In this document: piece by piece, positions 19,056-30,928 of the stretch
Layout: the number at the start of each line of letters is the position of its first letter
Numbering within the stretch: position 1 is the stretch's first letter
NCBI GenBank assembly: GCA_036522515.1
Contig: DATDFQ010000048.1
Span: 1 to 44,099, forward strand
Source: Bacteroidota bacterium
GTDB lineage: Bacteria; Bacteroidota; Ignavibacteria; UBA10030; SZUA-254
Direction: 5' to 3'
Length of the DNA stretch: 44,099 nt
Notes under the pieces: model-generated
The model's database searches: none
What the model was told of the DNA's origin: nothing
The model's input: only the letters and a program-made list of their open reading frames with translations
Position numbers and translations under genes: made by a program

Positions 19056-19814
19056 ATGTACATGCGCCTCGTCCATATGAAAGTGAAGCCCGAACGCCTC
19101 GGCGAACACCACAAGATGTACGACGAGGAGGTGATCCCCGCGCTTCAGACCGTGCCGGGCTGCCTGTTTGCCAATCTCATCGAGAACGAGCATCACCCCG
19201 GCGAATGTATCTCGATGACGCTCTGGAGCACCAGGGACCAGGCGGACAAGTACGGGCGGAGCGATAAATTCAAGGAACTTCTGGAGAAGGCCGGGCCGTT
19301 TCTGGCCGACTCTTCCGAATGGAAGATTCACCTGTCGGAGGATCTCACCCTGCTCTACGACGAGGTGAAGGAGGAACCGGTGATCGACGCATACGAAGTG
19401 ACCGCGGGGGAGAGGTCCGAGGGGGCTTCCCAAAAGCGCACCGCCGCACTGTTTGTCCGGATCGTTTCCCCCCACCTTCGCGAGGAGAAACTCGAGGAAT
19501 TCAAGAACATTTATACGAACGACATTCTGCCGGTCCTCCGTCAGGTGAAGGGGTGCCGGTACGCCTACCTCACGGAAAATGCCCGGGAGAAAAACAGAAT
19601 TATTTCGCTCACGATCTGGGACAGCAAGCAGGATGCGGAGGCATACGAGCAGAGCGGTCTCTTCGAAACATTGAAGGCGAAAATCGAGCACACGTTCGCC
19701 GAGGTTTACCAGTGGAAGATGCAGCTTGAAAAGGATTCCGGAGGACAGGTCGTCACCAGCGAAGAGATGACAGTGGGCGGATATCGGGTGGTCGCAGGAA
19801 AGAGCTTCTTCTGA
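19056..19814 (+). CDS. Tandem ABM-domain (dimeric alpha/beta barrel) protein
   Basis: 252 aa. Two copies of an antibiotic-biosynthesis-monooxygenase-type ferredoxin-like domain: residues about 2-97 (RLVHMKVKPERLGEHHKMYDEEVIPALQTVPGCLFANLIE) and about 128-225 (LFVRIVSPHLREEKLEEFKNIYTNDILPVLRQVKGCRYAYL). The pattern 'P.L..V.GC..A.L.EN' recurs in both, showing internal duplication, so one chain could form the barrel that single-domain proteins make as dimers. Family members act as cofactor-free oxygenases, haem-degrading enzymes or ligand binders; no catalytic residue set could be recognised. AAGGAGG (19041-19047) supports the ATG at 19056. It ends 8 bp before the K2 start, so cotranscription with the kinases is very likely. 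Confidence 0.85.
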   Translation: MYMRLVHMKVKPERLGEHHKMYDEEVIPALQTVPGCLFANLIENEHHPGECISMTLWSTRDQADKYGRSDKFKELLEKAGPFLADSSEWKIHLSEDLTLLYDEVKEEPVIDAYEVTAGERSEGASQKRTAALFVRIVSPHLREEKLEEFKNIYTNDILPVLRQVKGCRYAYLTENAREKNRIISLTIWDSKQDAEAYEQSGLFETLKAKIEHTFAEVYQWKMQLEKDSGGQVVTSEEMTVGGYRVVAGKSFF

Positions 19815-19822
19815 TCCTGCCG

Positions 19823-22465
19823 ATGATCGGAAAAACAGTCTCCCACTATAGAATACTCGAAAAACTGGGCGAAGGAGGCATGGGGGTCGTCTACAAGGCC
19901 CAGGACCTCGAGCTCGACCGGATTGTGGCGCTAAAATTCCTCCCTGAACGGCTCACCTCGAACGACGCGGAGCGCGCCCGCTTCCTCCAGGAAGCGAAGG
20001 CCGCATCCGCGTTAAATCATCCCAACGTCTGCACCATCTATGGCATCGATGAATTCGAAGGCCAGAAGTTCATCGAGATGGAATATGTCGACGGGGTGAC
20101 GCTCCGCAAGCGCATAGCGGAATCCCCGCTGAAAACGGCCGACGCCGTCGCCTTCGCGGTGCAGGTGGGCGATGCGCTGCATGAAGCCCACACCCAGGGG
20201 ATCGTGCACCGCGACGTCAAGTGCGAGAATATCATGGTCAACTCCAAAAACCAGATCAAAGTCATGGATTTTGGGTTGGCGAAGCTGAAGGGGTCTCTCA
20301 AGCTTACCCGGACCTCCTCGACCGTCGGAACGCTCGCCTACATGGCCCCCGAGCAAATCCAGGGGGGCGAAGTCGACGCGAGGTCGGATATCTTCTCGTT
20401 CGGCATCGTTCTCTACGAGATGCTCACCGGGCACACTCCTTTCAGGGGAGAGCACGATGCCGCGATGATGTACTCGATACTGAACGAAGAACCGGCGCCG
20501 GTCGCCCGGTACCAGCCGGACGTGTCGCCGGAAATCGACCATATCATCAGGCGGGCCCTCGAAAAAAATCCGGCGGACCGTTACCAGCACGTCGACGACA
20601 TGGTCAGCGAGCTCCGCCGGAGCCAGAAGCAATCGTCCCGCGTCGCCAGGCCCGAATTGTCCGGAACGGAGAATGCAGCACCCCTTTCGGGGCAGGATTC
20701 CCGCCCGAAGCGCAAGTTCTTTGTCCTCGGGATCGCCGGGGCGATTCTCTTCGCAGCTGCTGTCTTGATCGTTCTGCGGATCACTCATTCTTCGAACACC
20801 GCGCCCGGTTCGGCGCGCAAAATGCTGGTGGTCCTGCCGTTCGAAAACCTGGGCACCCCGGAGCAGGAATATTTCGCGGACGGCATCACGGAAGAGATTA
20901 CGAGCAAGCTCTCCGGCCTTTCCGGACTCGGGGTCATCGCGAGGTCGAGCGCGAAGCAGTACAAGAAGACAGACAAAACCGTCAAACAGATCGGCGACGA
21001 GCTCGGCGTCTCCTATGTGCTGCAGGGAACGATCCGGTGGGAAACCTCGGGAAGTTCGAGCCGGGTGCGCGTCACTCCCCAGCTGATAAACGTTTCCGAC
21101 GGAACCCAGATCTGGTCGCAGCCGAGCGAGGCGGTGCTCGCCAGCGCATTCAACCTCCAGACGGAAATCGCGGGCGAGGTCGCCAATGCACTGGACCTCA
21201 CCCTCCTTCAGAACGAGAAGAATACCCTGGAAGCAAAATTGACCGAGAACTCCGAGGCGTTCGATTCCTACCTCCGCGGGAACGAGTATTTGAGCAGGGG
21301 TATCAGTCAGAGAGGGTATCAGATCGCCGAGCAGATGTTTGAAAAAGCCGTCGAGCTGGACCCGAAATTTGCCCAGGCATACGCGAAACTTGGCGCGCTG
21401 CATTCGCATATCTACTGGGAGTACTACGATCATTCGTATGAGCGGGTGCGTAAATCGAAAGAGGCTGCGGAGAAAGCGCTGCAGCTCGATCCGAACCTCC
21501 CGAACGGGCATGGAGCGATGGGGTGGTACTACTACCACTGCCTGCGGGATTACGACCGTGCCTTGAAGGAATTCAACCTCGCTCTGAACATCCAACCCGA
21601 GAATGCGGATTTGTTGTTGGGTCTTGGCTCGATCAGCCGCCGGCAGGGGAAATTCGAAGAGGCGCTTTCTTACTTTCAACACGTCGTGAGGATCGACCCC
21701 CGTTCGCCGGGGCTTACGCTCGACCTCGCCGCCACCTGCGTCCCCATGCGGCGGTACGCGGAAGCGGAAAGATATCTGGACCGGTCGATCGGTATCGCCC
21801 CCGACCTGGTGCAACCATATTCCGATAAGGCGCAGCTTTACCTGTTATGGAACGGAAGCATCCCCCGCGCGCGGGAAGCGCTCGAGAAGGGGGCAAAGCG
21901 AATGATGGGCGGAGAGGATCAGCTCTTCAGCTATACGTCGATCCTGGTCGACATCCTGGACGGGAAGTACAAGGAGGCGAGCGGGCAGATCAACTCCGCA
22001 GGGCTCAAGGTGTTCGAATACCAGTTCTGGTTCGTCCCGAAAGAGCTGCTTCTGGCGCAGGTGGCCGGGTACCTCGGAAAATCCGGTGAAGCTCGATCCC
22101 AGTATGAGAAGGCCCGGATCATGCTCGAGCGCGAAGTCCGCCAGCATCCCGAAGACGGCAGGATGCGTAGCTCGCTCGGAATCGCCTATGCAGGCCTGGG
22201 GCGCAAGGAGGAGGCAATCCGTGAAGGCCGCCGCGCCGTCGACCTTCTTCCGATTACGAAGGAGGCCATGATCGTGCCGATTCGGATGCAGGACCTTGCC
22301 CAAATCTATCTGATGGTGGGCGACAGGAAGGCGGCGCTCGACGAATTGGAGAAGCTTCTTTCCATTCCTTCGTACCTGTCCGTTCCGTATGTGCGGATTG
22401 ACCCGCTCTGGAAACCCCTCGCAAAAGACCCGCGGTTTCAGAAACTGGTCGGGGAGAGCTCATGA
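19823..22465 (+). CDS. Transmembrane Ser/Thr kinase with COG5616/FlgO-like domain and TPR repeats (K2)
   Basis: 880 aa. Kinase domain about 9-270: GEGGMG loop, K38, HRDVKCEN (H129, R130, D131, N136), DFG 149-151, and APE in YMAPEQ. A single membrane span lies at about 299-320. After it, residues 333-470 (VVLPFENLGTPEQEYFADGITEEI ... VLQGTIRWETSG) match the 'TolB amino-terminal' COG5616/FlgO-like domain often fused to regulators. From about 480 to 860 come TPR helices (FEKAVELDPKFAQAYAKLG, ALQLDPNLPNGHGAMGW, YFQHVVRIDPRSPGLTLDLA). It would be an inner-membrane kinase whose TPR part binds proteins on the other side. First of five tandem kinases, 8 bp after the ABM gene. The stop codon overlaps a kinase-like ATG (see 22462). 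Confidence 0.94.
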   Translation: MIGKTVSHYRILEKLGEGGMGVVYKAQDLELDRIVALKFLPERLTSNDAERARFLQEAKAASALNHPNVCTIYGIDEFEGQKFIEMEYVDGVTLRKRIAESPLKTADAVAFAVQVGDALHEAHTQGIVHRDVKCENIMVNSKNQIKVMDFGLAKLKGSLKLTRTSSTVGTLAYMAPEQIQGGEVDARSDIFSFGIVLYEMLTGHTPFRGEHDAAMMYSILNEEPAPVARYQPDVSPEIDHIIRRALEKNPADRYQHVDDMVSELRRSQKQSSRVARPELSGTENAAPLSGQDSRPKRKFFVLGIAGAILFAAAVLIVLRITHSSNTAPGSARKMLVVLPFENLGTPEQEYFADGITEEITSKLSGLSGLGVIARSSAKQYKKTDKTVKQIGDELGVSYVLQGTIRWETSGSSSRVRVTPQLINVSDGTQIWSQPSEAVLASAFNLQTEIAGEVANALDLTLLQNEKNTLEAKLTENSEAFDSYLRGNEYLSRGISQRGYQIAEQMFEKAVELDPKFAQAYAKLGALHSHIYWEYYDHSYERVRKSKEAAEKALQLDPNLPNGHGAMGWYYYHCLRDYDRALKEFNLALNIQPENADLLLGLGSISRRQGKFEEALSYFQHVVRIDPRSPGLTLDLAATCVPMRRYAEAERYLDRSIGIAPDLVQPYSDKAQLYLLWNGSIPRAREALEKGAKRMMGGEDQLFSYTSILVDILDGKYKEASGQINSAGLKVFEYQFWFVPKELLLAQVAGYLGKSGEARSQYEKARIMLEREVRQHPEDGRMRSSLGIAYAGLGRKEEAIREGRRAVDLLPITKEAMIVPIRMQDLAQIYLMVGDRKAALDELEKLLSIPSYLSVPYVRIDPLWKPLAKDPRFQKLVGESS

Positions 22466-22584
22466 TCGGACAGACCCAATATGTCATCCTGAGCGAAGCG
22501 AAGGATCTCAATGTTTGTGGAGACCGAAATGTGAGATTCTTCGTCGCTTCGCTCCTCAGAATGACAACGAGAATCTATAACTGA
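22462..22584 (+). other. 40-codon ORF opened by a copy of a kinase start (junction ORF 1)
   Basis: ATGATCGGACAGACC at 22462-22476 overlaps the K2 stop as ATGA. It matches the first 15 bases of K1 and of K6 at 14 positions each. The frame continues as MIGQTQYVILSEAKDL..., runs through palindromic repeat A and stops at 22582-22584, 13 bases before K3. It may be a relic of an earlier kinase start or a coupling device; translation is unproven. Confidence 0.4.
22483..22565. repeat. Palindromic repeat A between K2 and K3
   Basis: Left arm 22483-22510 (GTCATCCTGAGCGAAGCGAA...) and right arm 22532-22565 (...CGCTCCTCAGAATGAC). The right arm is the 'GATTCTTCGTCG' variant also found at 25365, unlike the copies at 15096 and 30819. 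Confidence 0.9.
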
Positions 22585-22597
22585 AGAATCGAGTAAG

Positions 22598-25296
<2,699 letters not shown>

Positions 25297-25300
<4 letters not shown>

Positions 25301-25431
25301 TGATCGGACTGATCGAGGATGTCATCCTGAGCGAAGCGAAGGATCTTGCTTTCAAATGGATTCGGAGATTCTTCGTCGCTTCGCTCCTCAGAATGACAGA
25401 AACGGTATATTTTTCAGGAGCGGGTGCATAG
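25297..25431 (+). other. 44-codon ORF bridging K3 and K4 (junction ORF 2)
   Basis: An ATG at 25297 overlaps the K3 stop as ATGA. The frame reads MMIGLIEDVILSEAKDL..., crosses repeat A, and its TAG (25429-25431) abuts the K4 ATG (25432). The first bases after the second ATG (25300), ATGATCGGA, equal the K4 start over nine positions. It shares VILSEAKDL and RFFVASLLRMT with junction ORF 1 because both read the repeat in the same frame. Confidence 0.4.
25321..25397. repeat. Palindromic repeat A between K3 and K4
   Basis: Left arm from 25321 (GTCATCCTGAGCGAAGCGAA...) and right arm 25365-25397 (GAGATTCTTCGTCGCTTCGC...). It is the same right-arm variant as the K2-K3 copy, suggesting the two junctions were copied together. 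Confidence 0.9.
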
Positions 25432-28128
25432 ATGATCGGAACGACTCTATCGCAGTATAAGATCCTCGAGAAGCTCGGCGAAGGCGGGATGGGAGTGGTG
25501 TACAAAGCCGAAGACACCAAGCTCGACCGCTTCGTGGCGCTCAAGTTCCTTCCGCCTCACCTCAAGGCGTCGGCGCAGGATAAGGCCCGGTTCATCCAGG
25601 AGGCGAAAGCCGCTGCGGCATTGAACCATCCGAACGTCTGCTCCATCATCGACATCCAGGACCGCGAGGGGCAGATGTTCATCGTGATGGAGTTCGTCGA
25701 CGGCCAGACGCTCCGGGAGAAGAAGGATTCGATCAGCTTCAAGCAGGCGATCGACATCGGAATCCAGATCGCCGACGGACTATCTGCCGCCCACGAAAAA
25801 GGCATCGTCCACCGGGACATCAAGCCCGACAACATCATGATCCGGAAAGACGGAATCGCGCAGATCATGGATTTCGGGCTCGCCAAATTGCGGGGAAATG
25901 TCTCCCGCCTGACGAAGGAGGGGAGCACCGTCGGCACGGCCGGCTATATGTCCCCCGAGCAGGTACAGGGTCAGGAAGCCGATCACCGCGCGGACATTTT
26001 TTCCCTCGGAGTCTTGCTCTACGAGCTCTTCACCGGCCAGCTTCCCTTCAAGGGGGTCCACGAGACGGCACTGATGTACGAGATCGTCAACGTGGATCCG
26101 CCGCCCATGTCGGCGGTGAAGCCGGAAATCGATCCGGCGCTCGATGCGATTGTTCTCGAGTGCCTCGACAAGGATCCCAACGAGCGGACGCAGTCGGTCA
26201 AACAGCTCTCCATCGATCTGAAGCGCTTCAAGCGGGAGTCGAGCCGCTCGAGAGTGAGCCGGATTACGTCTGCGCGTCCCGCCTACCAGCCGCCATCGGC
26301 CGGTCCTCGAGGCGCTCAGCAGACCACAGCGGAAACTCCGGCACTCCGGACGTCGGGGATGCCGGCGTTCCTTCCCTGGATTGTCTCGGCGATCCTGGCG
26401 CTCGGGTTGGGGGGCATAGCCTTCGTTCACTTCCGTGAAACACCCCCCGAAATTCCCTCCATCACATCTTCGATCCTTCCGCCGAATCGGACGGTATTCG
26501 TCAACGACAACGACGGCGGGCACGTCGCTCTCTCTCCCGACGGGACGATGCTCGCGTTCGCGGGATCGGATACATCCGGCCGGAAAACGCTCTGGCTGCG
26601 CCCTCTGAACTCAGGCTCCGCGCAACAGCTCACTGAAACCGATGGGGCAGAATACCCGTTCTGGTCGCCCGACAGCCGGTTCATTGGATTCTTTGCGGGA
26701 GGCAAACTCAAGAAGATCGCGGCTTCCGGCGGGCCGCCATTCACTCTCTGCGAAGCGCCCAACGGGCGCGGCGGCGCGTGGAATCAGGAGGGGGTCATCC
26801 TCTTTGCGCCGCGGTTCGACAACACAGGAATCTACAGAGTATCCGTCAACGGGGGAGAGGCGGCGGCGCTGACGTCGCTCGACTCCAGCCGCAACGAGAC
26901 CAATCATCGCTGGCCCCTCTTCTTGCCGGACGGGAAACACTTCATCTACACGACACAGGCGAAGTCGCGTAGCTCGGAATACTCCGGGGCACTGTATGTC
27001 GCTTCGCTCGACGGATCGACGAACCGGCTCCTCGCAAAAATCTCGTCCAATATGGAATTCGACGGCAAGCGCCTTCTCTATGTCCGGCAGGGATCGCTGG
27101 TGGCACAGCCGTTCGACCTGAACAAGAATGAGTTTACAGGGGATGCAATCCCTCTGGCGGAAAAAGTCGAATATTCGATCGACAAAAGCCGCGGGCTCTT
27201 TTCGATCTCCCGGAATGGCCTGCTTGCATATCAGGCGGGGGGCGAGTACCGGCGGCTCCCCGTCTGGTATGACCGGACGGGTAAGAAACTTTCCACCGTC
27301 AGTGACCGGTCTGTATCGTACTGGGGCCGGCTCTCCCTCGATGGGAACAGAATGGCCATGGACTCCCCCGATCCCCAGGCGAAGACGAACGATATCTGGA
27401 TCCTCGACCTGAACAGGGGGTTAAGTACGAGGTTCACCTTCGATCGTGCCGATGACATTCTCCCGATCTGGTCTCCCGACGGGAGCCGTATTATCTTTAG
27501 TTCGGACAGAGGGGGAAGTAACAGCCTCTACATCAAGAATTCGAGCGGGACCGAGAGCGAGCAGGAATTCCTCAAGACGGATGAAATCCTCTACCCCAGC
27601 AGCTGGAGCGGAGACGGCCGTTTCGTCCTGTACCAATCGGTCGGCTTGAAGACGAACTGGGATCTCTGGACCGTGCCGGTGGAAGGGGACCGGAAGCCGG
27701 TTGTGTTCCTGAAAACGGAGTTCAGCGAACAGAACGGACGGTTTTCTCCCGATAGCCGGTGGGTTGCATATGAATCCGACGAGTCGGGAAAGACTGAGAT
27801 TTATGTGCGGCCGTTCCCTGCGGGCGGAGGGAAGTGGCAGGTATCGACAAACGGAGGGCGAGTTCCCATGTGGCGGCAGGATGGCAAGGAATTGTTTTTC
27901 TGGACAACTGACGGCGCCGTCATGAGTGCGGAGGTGAACGGCTCCGGCACGACGTTCACGGTGGGCAAAACGGATGCTCTCTTCAGCGTCCCGCCGAGTG
28001 TCGGCTTGATCACGACCGACGTCACCGCGGACGGGCAGCGTTTTCTGTCGTTTCCGGTCGTGGGCGGACAGGCCACGCCTCCGCTCACGCTCGTGACCAA
28101 TTGGGAAAAGGAGCTTATTAAAAAGTGA
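25432..28128 (+). CDS. Transmembrane Ser/Thr kinase with TolB/PD40 beta-propeller (K4)
   Basis: 898 aa. Kinase domain about 9-270 with GEGGMG, K38, HRDIKPDN (H127, R128, D129, N134), DFG at 147, and YMSPEQ. A membrane span lies at about 313-333. The propeller blades (LSPDGTMLAFAGS, WSPDSRFIGFF, LPDGKHFIYTT, WSPDGSRIIFSSDR, FSPDSRWVAYESD) fill the rest. The sequence KTEIYVRPFPAGGGKWQVST near 785 recurs almost word for word in K5 (KFEINVVPFPARDGKWQIST), so this part of the propeller is shared. The start MIGTTLSQYKIL is the family start and directly follows the stop of junction ORF 2. A ribosome-site-like CAGGAGC lies about 15 bases upstream. Confidence 0.94.
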   Translation: MIGTTLSQYKILEKLGEGGMGVVYKAEDTKLDRFVALKFLPPHLKASAQDKARFIQEAKAAAALNHPNVCSIIDIQDREGQMFIVMEFVDGQTLREKKDSISFKQAIDIGIQIADGLSAAHEKGIVHRDIKPDNIMIRKDGIAQIMDFGLAKLRGNVSRLTKEGSTVGTAGYMSPEQVQGQEADHRADIFSLGVLLYELFTGQLPFKGVHETALMYEIVNVDPPPMSAVKPEIDPALDAIVLECLDKDPNERTQSVKQLSIDLKRFKRESSRSRVSRITSARPAYQPPSAGPRGAQQTTAETPALRTSGMPAFLPWIVSAILALGLGGIAFVHFRETPPEIPSITSSILPPNRTVFVNDNDGGHVALSPDGTMLAFAGSDTSGRKTLWLRPLNSGSAQQLTETDGAEYPFWSPDSRFIGFFAGGKLKKIAASGGPPFTLCEAPNGRGGAWNQEGVILFAPRFDNTGIYRVSVNGGEAAALTSLDSSRNETNHRWPLFLPDGKHFIYTTQAKSRSSEYSGALYVASLDGSTNRLLAKISSNMEFDGKRLLYVRQGSLVAQPFDLNKNEFTGDAIPLAEKVEYSIDKSRGLFSISRNGLLAYQAGGEYRRLPVWYDRTGKKLSTVSDRSVSYWGRLSLDGNRMAMDSPDPQAKTNDIWILDLNRGLSTRFTFDRADDILPIWSPDGSRIIFSSDRGGSNSLYIKNSSGTESEQEFLKTDEILYPSSWSGDGRFVLYQSVGLKTNWDLWTVPVEGDRKPVVFLKTEFSEQNGRFSPDSRWVAYESDESGKTEIYVRPFPAGGGKWQVSTNGGRVPMWRQDGKELFFWTTDGAVMSAEVNGSGTTFTVGKTDALFSVPPSVGLITTDVTADGQRFLSFPVVGGQATPPLTLVTNWEKELIKK

Positions 28129-28133
28129 ACGAA

Positions 28134-30815
28134 ATGATCGGTCGGACAATATCGCACTATAAGATACTCGAAAAACTCGGCGAAGGGGGGATGGGCGTGG
28201 TCTATAAGGCCGAAGACCTGAAACTCGAGCGCCCGGTCGCGCTGAAGTTTCTACCGGGCAATCTCCTTTCCTCGGCCCAGGACAAGGCGCGGTTCGTGCA
28301 GGAAGCGAAATCGGCCTCCGCCCTGAATCATCCCAATGTCGCGACTGTCTATGAGATTGATGAAGCCGACGGCCAGATGTTCATTGCGATGGAGTTCGTC
28401 GACGGGACGACACTGAGGGAGAAGATGGCGGGCATTTCGCTGAAGCAGGCGGTCGATATTGGCGTTCAGATTGCCGACGGGCTTGCGGCCGCTCATGAAA
28501 AGGGGATTGTCCACCGGGATATCAAACCTGAAAATATCATGGTCCGGAAGGACGGTCTCTGCCAGATCATGGATTTCGGCCTCGCGAAGTTGCGGGGAAC
28601 CAGGAGCAAGATCAGCCGTCTCACAAAAGAGGGAAGCACGATCGGGACTGCGGGCTATATGTCGCCCGAGCAGGTGCAGGGGCAGGATGTCGATCACCGG
28701 AGCGATATTTTCTCGCTCGGCGTGGTTCTCTACGAACTTTTTACAGGCGAGCTCCCGTTCAAAGGGGTCCATGAGACCGCCCTCCTCTATGAGATTGTGA
28801 ACGTGGACCCCGCTCCGATGTCGGCGGTCAAACCCGAGATCGAAGCGAGCCTTGACGGGATCGTCCTCGAGTGTCTTGCGAAGGAACCGTCGGAACGGTA
28901 CCAGTCGGTCGCGGAAGTTGCGAAGGAGCTCCGCCGTTTCAAGCGGGAATCAACGAGGGCGCGTGCGACACGCACGATCGCCACCCGCCAGTTCACGCAC
29001 CCGGCGGGTCAGCCCGCGGTAAACCAAGCCCCGGAGTCGAGCCCGGCAAGCCGCCCTGGGAACCGGTGGTTGTGGCCGGCAATTTCCGTCCTCCTGGCGG
29101 GAGTAGCGGTGTTCATCGCGTTGAATCCCTTGCGACATGAAGCCGTGACTGCCCGTGCGGTGATGCATCTTTCCATCCAGTTTCCTCCCGATGCGCCGCT
29201 CGTGGGGGCCAGCACCGGACTCGCACTCTCGCCGGACGGCACATTCCTTGCCTACCTTGGAGGATCGATTAGTGGAGCCCAGATTTATCTGCGCCGGATG
29301 GATCAATCGACGGTTCAGGCGATTCGCGGCACCGAAGGCGCCAATGACCCGTGTTTTTCGCCCGATGGCCAATGGATCGCATTCTCGGCCGGCGGAATAA
29401 TCAAGAAGGTATCGGTGTTCGGCGGAGCTCCCGAGGAGATTTGCGCCACGCAAGGAATTCCCCGCGGCATCTGGTGGGGTGCCGATAATTCCATTCTCTT
29501 CGGGCACATCAGCCGGGGTGTGTTTCGCGTTTCCCCGAAGGGGGGAACGCCCGAACCTGTGACCGCTCTCGACTCTGCCGCGGGCGAGGTCAGTCACCGG
29601 TTTCCACAACTTCTCCCGGACGGGAAAAGCGTCCTCTTCACGATCAAGAATAATAACATCGTCACATTCGATGAAGCCGTGATCGCCGTTCAGCGGCTCG
29701 GCACCGGCGAGCGCAAGATTCTGGTTCACGGGGGAACGTTTGCGCGCTATCTTCCGAGCGGTCATCTGACATACCTTCGGGGGAGTACGCTCTTTGCGGT
29801 CCCGTTCGATCTCGACCGTCTGGAGGTGACAGGTCCTCCGCAGCCGGTCGTGGAGGGGGGCTGGCTCAACAGGGGTTCAGGAGACGCGAACCTGGCTTTT
29901 TCGAATACGGGGACCCTGGTGGTCGCACCCGCGGGTCCCCTTTCGTATGAGAACATTTCGATCGCGTGGATGGATCGAACCGGAGCGATGCAGCCGCTTC
30001 TTGACACGCTTCGCTCATATAATGCGGCGATACTCTCTCCCGACGGTGAGAAACTTGCTCTCGGCATCAATGCCGCAAATGACGATATCTGGATTTATCA
30101 GATAAATCGCGGAACTCTTACCCGGCTCACGTTCGCCGGGGGCAACAACGACATTCCCGTCTGGTCGTCGGACGGCAAGTACGTTGTGTACCAGTCCGAG
30201 AAGGGGAAGTCCCCGAACATCTTTAGAAAGGCCTGGGACGGAAGCGGAGTCGAAGAGCGTCTGACGCAGAGCCCTGACGCACAACTGCCGTCTTCGTGTA
30301 CCCCCGACGGGAAGGCCATGATCTTCGGGCAGAACAGCGATCTCTGGATGCTTCCTCTCGACAACGACCGGAAACCGGTTCCTCTCCTCCAATCAGCCGC
30401 ACATGAGTTCGGCGGCATCGTCTCGCCCGACGGCCGCTGGATGGCGTACTCGTCGGACGAATCGGGTAAATTTGAAATAAATGTTGTTCCGTTCCCGGCG
30501 AGGGACGGGAAATGGCAGATCTCGACTGGAGGGGGAACGAACCCCATCTGGTCGCGAAACGGCAGGGAATTGTTCTACGTAAACGGAACATCGCTGATGG
30601 CGGTCAAGGTCTCGTCCCAATCGACATTTGACTACTCCGTACCGCAAAAAATCTGTGAGATTCCCGCCACGGCCCAGGTTAACGACATCTCTCCCGATGG
30701 ACTGCGCTTTGTCGTTCTCTCGACAAAGTCTCTTCAGTTCACGATGCCGCAGGTAGACGTGGTGGTCGATTGGTTTCAGGAATTGAAGGGCAAGTTCGCG
30801 TCAACCAAGAACTGA
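28134..30815 (+). CDS. Transmembrane Ser/Thr kinase with TolB/PD40 beta-propeller (K5)
   Basis: 893 aa from the ATG at 28134. A GTG at 28125 in frame would overlap the K4 stop, but all paralogues begin MIG, so I choose the ATG, leaving a 5-base gap to K4. Kinase motifs: GEGGMG, K38, HRDIKPEN (H127, R128, D129), DFG 147-149, YMSPEQ. A membrane span lies at about 311-330 (RWLWPAISVLLAGVAVFIAL). Blades include LSPDGTFLAYLGG, FSPDGQWIAFSAGG, LSPDGEKLALG, WSSDGKYVVYQS and SPDGRWMAYSSDESG. It is the only kinase-kinase junction in the array without repeat A and may show the ancestral tight spacing. Confidence 0.94.
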   Translation: MIGRTISHYKILEKLGEGGMGVVYKAEDLKLERPVALKFLPGNLLSSAQDKARFVQEAKSASALNHPNVATVYEIDEADGQMFIAMEFVDGTTLREKMAGISLKQAVDIGVQIADGLAAAHEKGIVHRDIKPENIMVRKDGLCQIMDFGLAKLRGTRSKISRLTKEGSTIGTAGYMSPEQVQGQDVDHRSDIFSLGVVLYELFTGELPFKGVHETALLYEIVNVDPAPMSAVKPEIEASLDGIVLECLAKEPSERYQSVAEVAKELRRFKRESTRARATRTIATRQFTHPAGQPAVNQAPESSPASRPGNRWLWPAISVLLAGVAVFIALNPLRHEAVTARAVMHLSIQFPPDAPLVGASTGLALSPDGTFLAYLGGSISGAQIYLRRMDQSTVQAIRGTEGANDPCFSPDGQWIAFSAGGIIKKVSVFGGAPEEICATQGIPRGIWWGADNSILFGHISRGVFRVSPKGGTPEPVTALDSAAGEVSHRFPQLLPDGKSVLFTIKNNNIVTFDEAVIAVQRLGTGERKILVHGGTFARYLPSGHLTYLRGSTLFAVPFDLDRLEVTGPPQPVVEGGWLNRGSGDANLAFSNTGTLVVAPAGPLSYENISIAWMDRTGAMQPLLDTLRSYNAAILSPDGEKLALGINAANDDIWIYQINRGTLTRLTFAGGNNDIPVWSSDGKYVVYQSEKGKSPNIFRKAWDGSGVEERLTQSPDAQLPSSCTPDGKAMIFGQNSDLWMLPLDNDRKPVPLLQSAAHEFGGIVSPDGRWMAYSSDESGKFEINVVPFPARDGKWQISTGGGTNPIWSRNGRELFYVNGTSLMAVKVSSQSTFDYSVPQKICEIPATAQVNDISPDGLRFVVLSTKSLQFTMPQVDVVVDWFQELKGKFASTKN

Positions 30816-30818
30816 GCT

Positions 30819-30894
30819 GTCATCCTGAGCGCAGCGAAGGATCTCGTCTTGCAAGGATGGAGATCCTTCGGTCGCTCCGCTCCCTCAGGATGAC
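30819..30894. repeat. Palindromic repeat A between K5 and K6
   Basis: Left arm from 30819 (GTCATCCTGAGCGCAGCGAA...) and right arm 30861-30894 (AGATCCTTCGGTCGCTCCGC...). It is the same variant as the copy at 15096 and begins four bases after the K5 stop. No kinase-like ATG precedes it here. Confidence 0.9.
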
Positions 30895-30928
30895 AACGAG
30901 AGAGTCTACCTTTATGAACGCATAAGAA

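Noticed and set aside
22389..22580. ORF reading repeat A as CHPERSEGS-type peptide
   Set aside because: This is a well-known spurious translation of the palindromic repeat; the frame has no link to neighbouring gene starts.
28125..28133. GTG start for K5 overlapping the K4 stop
   Set aside because: All six kinases begin MIG; the ATG at 28134 restores that start.
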